Positions 1 through 5,217 of a DNA stretch of 5,217 nucleotides are shown piece after piece (within the stretch, counting starts at the first letter, position 1; every line of letters starts with the position of its first letter). The stretch is taken from positions 1 to 5,217 of the forward strand of contig JAFAPL010000421.1 of NCBI GenBank assembly GCA_019247135.1, given 5' to 3'. Origin of the DNA: Chloroflexota bacterium. Lineage in GTDB: Bacteria; Chloroflexota; UBA6077; CF-72. A program made the translations under genes and the position numbers. The notes under the pieces are model-generated. The model saw nothing but the letters and a program-made list of their open reading frames with translations. It was not told the origin of the DNA and searched no databases.

Positions 1-270
1 CAGGCTCGCGTGCGTCGGCAGCACTTCGACCGGCAGGGTCCAGCGCTCTAATCGGTGATGCGGCGGGGTCAAGCAGAGCCTGGTCCGGGTGCGCGTGGCG
101 GATCCGGCCAGGCTGCGCCCGCGCGTCTTCCGACCGCGCAGAATCACGTACTGTTCGTCGCCGTCTGGTAATTCAGCGAGAGCGCGCGACAGCAATTCCG
201 CGTAGCGCGCGATGCCTGCCGCGTAGCCGACGAGGCGCGCATCCAGCGCAATGACCGACCCTGGTGTCAC
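1..270 (-). CDS. Family 4 glycosyltransferase, N-terminal part (runs off left edge)
   Basis: Ninety codons without a stop run from a GTG at 268-270 to the window edge. The start of the product reads MTPGSVIALDARLVGYAAG, followed by IARYAELLSRALAELPDGD and QYVILRG. This resembles the N-terminal Rossmann half of GT4 (GT-B fold) glycosyltransferases: a hydrophobic beta strand ending in DAR, a glycine-rich G-I-x-R-Y segment, then a helix and a second strand. Later TPPHHRLERWTLPVEVLP matches the conserved 'TPxHHxLEQxxLPxEL' stretch I know from this group. Such enzymes transfer a sugar from an NDP-sugar to a lipid or glycan in envelope or polysaccharide synthesis; donor and acceptor cannot be told from this half. 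The GTG overlaps the loader's TGA (GTGA), which supports the start and suggests translational coupling. The catalytic C-terminal domain lies outside the window. Confidence 0.8.
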   Translation of the reverse strand, partial: MTPGSVIALDARLVGYAAGIARYAELLSRALAELPDGDEQYVILRGRKTRGRSLAGSATRTRTRLCLTPPHHRLERWTLPVEVLPTHASL

Positions 271-1628
271 GCGCCCTGGCGTGAGCGCGGACGCGAGCGA
301 GCCGCCAGTTGTGGACGTCCGTATGGCGGCGCGTCGATATGACACACCTTCGAAAGCTGCGGATCCAACAAACGCGACAGGATCCGCAGCTCCTGGGTCG
401 GAACCGCCGAGGCGACCGAGCTCCGCCGCTCGAGTGTCAGGTTCGTGGTGACCACCGTTGGCAGCCGCGCATTGAACCTGAAATTCAGCAGTTGGAAGAG
501 TTTTTCCTCCGCCCAGGGCGTCGATGAATGCGACCCGTAATCATCCAGGACAAGCAGATCGACGTTCCGAATGGCATCGAATCCGCGGTCGTACGTGAGC
601 TTGCTTTCAGGCGCGTACGTGTTGCGCAGGTAGTCGAGGAGATCGGGCGCGGTCATGAACAGCGTTTGGAGTCCGTGTGACTCGCGTTCGTTCTTGATCG
701 CGGCGGCGAGATGCGTCTTTCCGCAGCCAACCACGCCCGTCATGACGAGCCAGCCGACCGGATTGGTGGCGAAGTCCCACGCCGCTTTGTGCGCGTCGTC
801 CAGGCTCTTGCTCCCCGCATAGTCGAAGTTTTCGAAGGTGCACCGTCGCAGGCCGTCGGGGAACGTGGTGTTGTCGATGATGCTCCACCCGATGACGTTG
901 ACACGCCATACCCGACGATCTTCGAGTCTTGCCCTGAGCCGTTCGTCGAGCTCGGCGAGCGGTTCGTTCGTGGTGATGCTGGTGGGCAGACCCGACACGT
1001 AGCGTTGATTCAAGATCTGGAACAGTTTTTCCTGGGCCCAGGGCGTGCTCGTCTGCGTCCCAAGATCGTCCAGCACCAGTAATGGCGTCGATTTGACCGT
1101 TTCGAACAGCTGGTCGTACGAGATGTCCGTCGACGGGGCGAACGTCGCCCGCAAATGATCGAGAAGGTCGGGCACGACGGTGAAGAACACCTCGGTCCCG
1201 AGCTCGATCTGGCGATTCGCGATGGCCGCCGCGAGATGGGTTTTGCCACATCCTGGTGGTCCGCAGAGCAGCAGCCAGAACGGAGGGTCCTCGGCGTAAC
1301 GGCGGCACTCGTCGAGCGACTGCGCCAGACGTTTCTGGTCGATTTCGCCCAGGTCTCCGCGGCCCGCCGGCAGGAAATTGTCGAACGTGCGCTCGGCGAG
1401 TGGGCCGAGCTGGCTGCGTCGCCTGAGCCGATCGCGCACTTCGCCGAGACGGCACGAGCACGCAAACAGCTTGCCGAAGTCGGGATCGCCGACAGGCACG
1501 TCCTTGCGCAGGAAGCCGAAGTCCTTGCAGATGGCGCACTTCGGCTCGGGATCGGGCTCTGGCGCGTCACCGCTCTGCGCGCGCAGCCGCGGCCGAATGC
1601 GCGCGAGCGCGTCGCCCAATCGCTCCAT
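267..1628 (-). CDS. DnaC/DnaI-type replicative helicase loader with duplicated AAA+ ATPase domain
   Basis: The 453-residue product probably loads the DnaB hexamer encoded just upstream onto DNA. Residues 31-59 carry a Cys cluster (C31, C34, C57, C59; CxxC-x22-CxC), likely a zinc site like that at the N-terminus of DnaI-type loaders. Two AAA+ modules follow. Module 1 has Walker A GPPGCGKTH (123-131), Walker B LLVLDDLG (183-190), sensor 1 ITTN (218-221) and an arginine-rich ELDERLRARL stretch (226-235). Module 2 has Walker A GVVGCGKTH (298-306), Walker B LLVLDDYG (358-365), sensor 1 VTTN (393-396), then RILSRLLDP and an IDAPPY terminus typical of the IstB/DnaC group. Typical loaders are about 240-310 residues with one module, so this is a tandem duplication. 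The ATG overlaps the dnaB stop by one base (TAATG), with AGGAG just upstream. IstB transposition ATPases share the fold, but no transposase gene is nearby, so the loader role is favoured. Confidence 0.87.
   Translation of the reverse strand: MERLGDALARIRPRLRAQSGDAPEPDPEPKCAICKDFGFLRKDVPVGDPDFGKLFACSCRLGEVRDRLRRRSQLGPLAERTFDNFLPAGRGDLGEIDQKRLAQSLDECRRYAEDPPFWLLLCGPPGCGKTHLAAAIANRQIELGTEVFFTVVPDLLDHLRATFAPSTDISYDQLFETVKSTPLLVLDDLGTQTSTPWAQEKLFQILNQRYVSGLPTSITTNEPLAELDERLRARLEDRRVWRVNVIGWSIIDNTTFPDGLRRCTFENFDYAGSKSLDDAHKAAWDFATNPVGWLVMTGVVGCGKTHLAAAIKNERESHGLQTLFMTAPDLLDYLRNTYAPESKLTYDRGFDAIRNVDLLVLDDYGSHSSTPWAEEKLFQLLNFRFNARLPTVVTTNLTLERRSSVASAVPTQELRILSRLLDPQLSKVCHIDAPPYGRPQLAARSRPRSRQGA
414..1280 (-). 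repeat. Internal tandem duplication of the AAA+ core in the loader gene
   Basis: Loader residues 117-221 align with residues 292-396 without a gap, offset by exactly 175 residues (525 nt). By hand count about 56 of 105 positions are identical. Walker A, Walker B, the STPWA(Q/E)EKLFQ segment and sensor 1 all keep the same offset. At DNA level the best conserved stretch is 499..521 against 1024..1046, 23 bases with two mismatches. Just before Walker A the spacing changes: TFDNF at 81 and TFENF at 264 are 183 residues apart. After sensor 1 the second copy has about ten extra residues. The divergence elsewhere points to an old duplication, not a recent or assembly-made one. Confidence 0.85.
1452..1538 (-). 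other. Four-cysteine putative zinc-binding segment of the loader
   Basis: These bases encode loader residues 31-59, which start CAICKDFGFLRKD and end FACSC. The CxxC and CxC pairs are 22 residues apart, a spacing that would suit a zinc ribbon. DnaI-family loaders have an N-terminal zinc-binding domain that contacts the helicase; E. coli DnaC lacks such a Cys cluster. Metal binding and helicase contact are inferred from this resemblance. Confidence 0.6.
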
Positions 1629-4600
1629 TAACTCCTGTATAGCTCCGTGTCGAGGAACTTCGTGGTGCGCTCGAGAAACAGCAGCGGCACCTGCCCCGTC
1701 GGCCCGTTGCGATGTTTGGCGACGATGATGTCGGCAATACCCTTCTTCTCACTGTCAGGGTTGTACTTTTCGTCGCGATAAATAAACAGCACGACGTCAG
1801 CATCTTGCTCGAGACTGTTGTGCACGATGAGCCCGTTCGCGACGAAGTTGTGAGTCCCGGGCACGGTCATGTCGTAAACGTCGTCTGATCCGTCCGGTTC
1901 GATCGCCAGGACTTGGTCCCAACACATGTCTGTGGCGGCAACCGAACGGGAGTCCTCGCGCATCAAGACGTTGGTATAGCTCGCCCCGGCTATGTGGATC
2001 TGGTGTGGCAGGTGCCGCGCGAACTCAGCTGTCTGAGTAGCCGTCGGTGCCATTCCGATTTGGTCGTTCGGACGCAAGTCGTCCAGGCGTGTCCACCCAT
2101 GCAGCGTTCGGAACTTGTGGTTGCCCGTGGCACGAATCGCGCGACCCGAATCGGTGGTCAGCTTGAATACAGGCCTGAAGCCGGTGTGCCAGACCCGAGC
2201 GGCAAGCCCGACGCGCATGCGCCCGTTATCCATGGTCAGCACTTCGGGGGTTTGACCGAGAAGCGAAGCAATCGGGATAAGCCGACCGGAAGCCAGCGTG
2301 ACTCGAGTATCGCCCGTGAGACAGCCGCTCTCGCGCAAGTCCGACAGTTGCGGAATGTGTGGTGTGCGCTGTTCGACTGCACGGCTCAACTGGCTGAGCG
2401 CCAGGACGGGAACGCGCAACTCTCGAGCCAGGGCCTTCAATGCGCGAGAAATCTGCCCGATCTCCTGAACTCGGCTTTCGCCGCCTTCGGTCACGACCAG
2501 CTGCAGGTAGTCGACGACGATCATGTCCAGGTGGTGCTCGGCGGCGAGACGGCGGGCCTTGCTGCGCAGCTCCATGATCGGGATCGAGGGCGTGTCGTCC
2601 ACCCAGATCGGTGCTCTGGCCAGGTGGTTCATGGCCGTGTCGAGTTTTCGGGACTCCTGCTCGTTGAGGTGCGCCGACCGAATCCGTGGCGAATCGACCC
2701 CGCTCTCCATGCTCAAGAGCCGCGAAGCCAGTTGCTCCGCCGACATCTCCAACGAGAAGATCGCAACCGTCGCGTTGTGCTTGACGGCCGCGTTGACCGC
2801 CAGATTCAGAGCGAACGACGTGTTATGCGTGGGCACGCACGCGCGGCCGGCGAGGTACAGGTGGTTTGGCGAGTCGACCTGGATACAACGAACCGGCACC
2901 GAGCGAACCGCGTTTATGGCAACGACGAATCGCTGCCGCACCCGCGCGCGCGTGCGAATGCGTCGTTGACGTGCCAGCTTCCTGCTCAGACGAAAGACGG
3001 GGAGATCAGTGGGCGTAAAGCAAACACGGTAGCGTGGACCCACATCGGCACCGTCCAGGCGGGCCCTGTCCTCTTTGAAACGAGGCACCAGGCCGAGACC
3101 GGCGACGAGCTCAAAGACGCCATCAGCTAACGCGCGTGACGTCGAGCAGAACTCCGCGTAGCCGAGTTCGGTGATCGAACCGTCAGTATCCATCAGGCCC
3201 TGCAACAGGGCCAAACGCTGGTTGATATCCGCGCGAAGGTACGCCGTTGGAATGTGCTTGTTGCCCAGAACACCCATCTGGGAGAGTTCGCGATGCATAC
3301 CCGTGGGATGCTCGGCTCGCCAGGTGGTGCCTGACCGAATGAAGCTGATTGTCGCGGGGGACACCGCATACTGCCGGGCGAGAGAGCGCCCAGTGGAGCC
3401 TGCAGCCAACTGCTCGCGCACATGTCTCACGTCCGAGAAGGTCAACTTCGCGTTGCCCGGGCGGCTCTGGCCGCGTCCGATCCAGCGACCGAGCGCGAAT
3501 TGCGGAGTTCCGCGGGCATTTCGCCGTCGGACCTCACATCCAGCGCCAATGAGATGCGTTGTGATCTCGTCGTCGCCGATGGTGAGGGTGGGCGTACTGG
3601 ACGTGCCGTCGCCCAACCATACGCCCAGGACGTACGGGTCAACGGAAAGCTCCGCGTGAGCGTGCTGGAGCGGTTCTGCGATGGGAATTGAGAAATTGAG
3701 ATGCCCGGTGCTGGTGCGCAACTGACGCCGCATATCTTCAGTTGTGACCACAGACGGGCCGGGCCGGACGCTACGACGTGCGGCTCGCGATAGAACCGAC
3801 CAGCGATGTTCGGCATCCGCGATGATCCGCTGACCGTCCGAGAAGACCACCTCGTAGCACGTGCGGTCGTACTGCACCGGCGTTGCAAACGTCACCATGC
3901 ACGGCCGCCCGCGCTCGTCGAAGACACGGTCACCTACCCGCAGCTCGCCCATCGTGCTCCAACCATCGGGCGTTGGAACCGGCGTATCCAGGGCGAGTGC
4001 CTTGCCCACGGATGTGCGCGCGGCGAGGATGATCAGGTCCGTGCGTTGGAAGCCGCCCAGGAGTTTGTCCAGGTCCATGAAGCCAGTCGGGATGCCGTAG
4101 CGCGTGGCTTCGCCTTCCGAGAGCGCCTCGATCTGCTCCATGTACTCGCTGAGCACGTCTTCCAGTGATCGGAAGTCGCGCGTCACGCGCTTTTCGGCTA
4201 CTGACAGGATCAACTGCTCGGCCTTTTCGAGAGCCGTGTCGGGATCCAGGTTGTCGCGATAGGCGATCTCGGCGATCGTCTGCGCGCTACCGATCAGCTG
4301 GCGCATGATCGAGGTGCGCTCGACGATGCGCCCGTAGTGCTCGATATGCGCCGCGCTCGGCGTGGCCAGGTTCAGCTCACTCAGATACAGCAGGCCGCCC
4401 GAAACGTCGTAGACGCCAAGCTGCTGCAGGCGGTCGGCCGTGCTGTGGTAATCGATCGGCTGCCCATCGGCGAACAGCGACAGCATCGCTCGGAAGACGT
4501 GCCGGTTCTTCTGCAGGTAGAAGTCTTCGGGCTTCAGGAAATCCGAGACCTGGACAACACTGGCCGGATGCTTCAGCACCGAGCCGAGCACGGCTTCCTC

Positions 4601-4696
4601 AGCTTGCAGGCTGTGCGGCGGCAGGCTGAGGTCGCGTTCTTCAGTGCGGCTGGCTCGGTCTGGGTTTAGATCGACATCGAGTCGCTCGACGGCCAC
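1628..4696 (-). CDS. dnaB: Replicative DNA helicase DnaB, interrupted by two inteins
   Basis: This is the hexameric 5'-3' fork helicase. Numbered from the GTG at 4694-4696, the precursor has 1022 residues; removing two inteins (393 and 169 aa) leaves 460, close to E. coli DnaB (471). The N-terminal domain begins near residue 26 (PPHSLQAEEAVLGSVL). The RecA-like domain has Walker A ARTSVGK (226-232) continuing after intein 1 with TSFALN, SLEMS with E650, Walker B DMIVVDYLQLV with D729, SQLSRAVEQR with Q769, LRESG|SLEQDAD split by intein 2, and KHRNGPTG with the expected arginine finger R996. An in-frame ATG at 4771 would overlap rplI by 53 nt and add a 25-residue Ser/Arg/Pro/Ala-rich tail, so I prefer GTG, 22 nt after the rplI stop; its Shine-Dalgarno (GGCGGG) is weak. 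Neighbours are rplI upstream and a helicase loader downstream. The product is inactive until intein 1 leaves the P-loop. Confidence 0.95.
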   Translation of the reverse strand: MAVERLDVDLNPDRASRTEERDLSLPPHSLQAEEAVLGSVLKHPASVVQVSDFLKPEDFYLQKNRHVFRAMLSLFADGQPIDYHSTADRLQQLGVYDVSGGLLYLSELNLATPSAAHIEHYGRIVERTSIMRQLIGSAQTIAEIAYRDNLDPDTALEKAEQLILSVAEKRVTRDFRSLEDVLSEYMEQIEALSEGEATRYGIPTGFMDLDKLLGGFQRTDLIILAARTSVGKALALDTPVPTPDGWSTMGELRVGDRVFDERGRPCMVTFATPVQYDRTCYEVVFSDGQRIIADAEHRWSVLSRAARRSVRPGPSVVTTEDMRRQLRTSTGHLNFSIPIAEPLQHAHAELSVDPYVLGVWLGDGTSSTPTLTIGDDEITTHLIGAGCEVRRRNARGTPQFALGRWIGRGQSRPGNAKLTFSDVRHVREQLAAGSTGRSLARQYAVSPATISFIRSGTTWRAEHPTGMHRELSQMGVLGNKHIPTAYLRADINQRLALLQGLMDTDGSITELGYAEFCSTSRALADGVFELVAGLGLVPRFKEDRARLDGADVGPRYRVCFTPTDLPVFRLSRKLARQRRIRTRARVRQRFVVAINAVRSVPVRCIQVDSPNHLYLAGRACVPTHNTSFALNLAVNAAVKHNATVAIFSLEMSAEQLASRLLSMESGVDSPRIRSAHLNEQESRKLDTAMNHLARAPIWVDDTPSIPIMELRSKARRLAAEHHLDMIVVDYLQLVVTEGGESRVQEIGQISRALKALARELRVPVLALSQLSRAVEQRTPHIPQLSDLRESGCLTGDTRVTLASGRLIPIASLLGQTPEVLTMDNGRMRVGLAARVWHTGFRPVFKLTTDSGRAIRATGNHKFRTLHGWTRLDDLRPNDQIGMAPTATQTAEFARHLPHQIHIAGASYTNVLMREDSRSVAATDMCWDQVLAIEPDGSDDVYDMTVPGTHNFVANGLIVHNSLEQDADVVLFIYRDEKYNPDSEKKGIADIIVAKHRNGPTGQVPLLFLERTTKFLDTELYRS
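1632..1636 (-). promoter_or_regulatory. Ribosome binding site of the loader, inside the dnaB 3' end
   Basis: AGGAG lies in the last sense codons of dnaB, three bases before the loader ATG (AGGAGTTAATG, which also contains the dnaB TAA). The spacing is shorter than usual. Together with the overlapping stop and start this suggests that ribosomes finishing dnaB re-initiate on the loader, which would tie loader output to helicase output. Confidence 0.55.
1817..2323 (-). mobile_element. Intein 2 of DnaB: class 1 mini-intein without endonuclease
   Basis: It has 169 residues, inserted at SDLRESG|SLEQDAD in helicase motif 4. It starts CLTGDTRVTLASG (C1 nucleophile). Block B is RATGNHKF with T66 and H69 in the TxxH pattern. 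Block F is DVYDMTVPGTHNFVANG and block G ends LIVHN, with H168, N169 and a +1 Ser. All residues needed for class 1 splicing are present. Between the N- and C-terminal splicing blocks there are only about 40 residues and no LAGLIDADG motif, so it cannot home by itself. Site and wording (GWTRLDDL, TVPGTHNFVANG) closely resemble the Synechocystis Ssp DnaB intein as I remember it, which itself carries an endonuclease insertion in its natural form. Confidence 0.94.
2822..4000 (-). mobile_element. Intein 1 of DnaB: class 3 intein with LAGLIDADG homing endonuclease
   Basis: It has 393 residues, inserted between the Walker A Lys and Thr (GK|T). It begins ALALDTPVPTPDGW, with Ala where class 1 inteins have Cys or Ser. 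Block B reads ADAEHRW, with H65 at B:10 and W67 at B:12. Block F has C372 at position F:4 (VRCIQVD). The end is VPTHN with T391 at G:5, H392 and N393, and the +1 residue is Thr. This W-C-T triad with a non-nucleophile first residue is the definition of class 3 inteins, which use the block F Cys to attack the N-terminal splice junction. The endonuclease has two motifs, VLGVWLGDGT (124-133) and LLQGLMDTDG (265-274), each with the expected acidic residue (D131, D273), so it may still be active in homing. A helix-turn-helix lies between them. Confidence 0.93.
3314..3439 (-). other. Helix-turn-helix inserted in the intein 1 endonuclease
   Basis: Intein residues 188-229 contain VRHVREQLAAGSTGRSLARQ followed by YAVSPATISFIRSGTTWR. 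The pattern is helix, Gly, S-LA-x-x-(Y/F)-x-VS helix-turn, and a recognition helix TISFIRSG ending in TW. This is the homeodomain-like HTH found in resolvases and attached to some homing endonucleases. It sits between the two LAGLIDADG motifs and would add DNA contacts at the homing site. The fold call is from pattern; the binding role is inferred. Confidence 0.7.
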
Positions 4697-4718
4697 GTTG
4701 CGAAGACCCGCCGAGCGG

Positions 4719-5180
4719 CTAAGAAGCCTCGCCGCCGGCCGCGCGGACGTCGAGGGTGATGGTGGCCGCAACGGACCGATGCAGCCGTGCGCTCACCTGG
4801 TAGGTGCCAACGTGCCGAACCGGGTCCGCAATCTCGACGTCACGACGGTCCAGCCCAACGCCCAGTTGACGCTGAACAGCGCCGACCACGTCAGCGTTGG
4901 TGATCGAGCCATACAGGCGACCTTGAGAGCCGGCCTTAGCCTCGAGCACGATGGGCTGAGCCTCCAGGCGCGCCTTGAGCGACTGCGCGTGCTTTTCTTC
5001 TTCGACGGCATGGCGCGCAGCGGCCGCCTCCACTTCGGCCACTTGCTTCAAGGCGTTCGCGGTCGCCGCAACGGCAAGACCGCGCGGGATCAAGAAGTTG
5101 CGGGCGTAGCCATCAGCGACGTCTTTGACCTGGCCAGCCCTGGCCACATCGGGGACATCCTTCTTGAAGAGCACTTTCAT
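4719..5180 (-). CDS. rplI: Large-subunit ribosomal protein bL9
   Basis: This 153-residue protein matches bL9 (about 150 aa in E. coli). The N-terminal domain, which binds 23S rRNA, reads MKVLFKKDVPDVARAG and contains the family signature DGYARNFLIPRGLAVAAT at residues 23-40. A long Ala/Glu/Lys-rich helix (about 41-75) connects to the C-terminal domain, marked by KAGSQGRLYGSIT (82-94), GVGLDRRDVEI and VGTYQVSARLH. An in-frame GTG at 5190-5192 would add four residues (MGAP); I chose the ATG because bL9 proteins normally begin M-(K/Q)-V. The Shine-Dalgarno before it is poor. It ends TAG, 22 nt before the preferred dnaB start. rplI next to dnaB is a familiar order, often downstream of rpsF-ssb-rpsR; those genes would lie beyond the right edge. 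Confidence 0.96.
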   Translation of the reverse strand: MKVLFKKDVPDVARAGQVKDVADGYARNFLIPRGLAVAATANALKQVAEVEAAAARHAVEEEKHAQSLKARLEAQPIVLEAKAGSQGRLYGSITNADVVGAVQRQLGVGLDRRDVEIADPVRHVGTYQVSARLHRSVAATITLDVRAAGGEAS

Positions 5181-5217
5181 CGGCGCGCCCACTTTTCAGT
5201 ATAGAACACATGTGCTA

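Noticed and set aside
607..1539. 310-codon minus-strand frame inside the loader gene
   Set aside because: It is in a different frame from the loader, its product is Arg-rich and low in complexity with no domain, and the loader frame carries all AAA+ motifs.
267..1628. Reading the ATPase gene as IstB of an insertion sequence
   Set aside because: There is no transposase gene or terminal inverted repeat in view, the gene overlaps dnaB by one base, and the Cys-rich N-terminus and context favour a helicase loader.
1950..2060. Possible degenerate endonuclease in the middle of intein 2
   Set aside because: The linker between splicing blocks is about 40 residues and shows no LAGLIDADG or HNH pattern; it is too short for a nuclease domain.
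1913..3130. 405-codon plus-strand open frame antisense to dnaB
   Set aside because: It lies opposite dnaB and both inteins, its product shows no recognisable motif, and the minus-strand frame is fully explained by helicase and intein signatures. Long antisense frames are expected in GC-rich DNA.
5181..5192. GTG start four codons upstream of the rplI ATG
   Set aside because: It would put MGAP before the conserved MKVLF start of bL9; the ATG fits the family better.
5198..5203. TATACT on the minus strand, a possible -10 element upstream of rplI, beside the palindrome CACATGTG at 5207-5214
   Set aside because: The -35 position falls outside the window and the implied leader would be only about ten bases. 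rplI is usually inside an operon, so this cannot be supported as a promoter from what is visible.
4644..5204. 186-codon plus-strand frame opposite rplI
   Set aside because: It is the complement of a clear bL9 gene and shows no independent protein signal.

Overview
The window is a compact, GC-rich, minus-strand bacterial gene block read from right to left: rplI (ribosomal protein bL9), dnaB (replicative helicase), a DnaC/DnaI-type helicase loader, and the first 90 codons of a family 4 glycosyltransferase that runs off the left edge. The genes are packed tightly. There is a 22-nt gap between rplI and the preferred dnaB start, a 1-nt TAATG overlap between dnaB and the loader, and a 4-nt GTGA overlap between the loader and the glycosyltransferase. 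This suggests one operon with translational coupling. The rplI-dnaB order is common in bacteria. The loader with a Cys-rich N-terminus and the style of the glycosyltransferase remind me of Chloroflexota (Thermomicrobia-like) genomes, but that assignment is an impression from sequence style, not a demonstrated placement.

The most striking content is in dnaB, whose reading frame encodes 1022 residues instead of about 460. Two inteins explain the excess. Intein 1 (393 aa, 2822..4000) splits the Walker A motif exactly between GK and T. It begins with Ala instead of Cys/Ser and carries the Trp (block B), Cys (block F), Thr (block G) triad of class 3 inteins. It also holds a two-motif LAGLIDADG homing endonuclease with an inserted helix-turn-helix. 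Intein 2 (169 aa, 1817..2323) is a Cys1 class 1 mini-intein without an endonuclease, at the same junction as the cyanobacterial Ssp DnaB intein (LRESG|S). Removing both gives a 460-residue helicase with all expected motifs, so active DnaB should need two splicing events of different chemistry.

The loader (453 aa) is the second unusual gene. It has a CxxC...CxC putative zinc site followed by two AAA+ ATPase modules, where most loaders have one. The two modules align without gaps at a constant 175-residue offset from Walker A to sensor 1, a clear internal tandem duplication. Both keep intact Walker A and B motifs.

No RNA gene, CRISPR array, insertion sequence or convincing terminator is visible. 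There is no gene-free stretch longer than a few tens of bases; the leftmost 270 bases belong to the partial glycosyltransferase.
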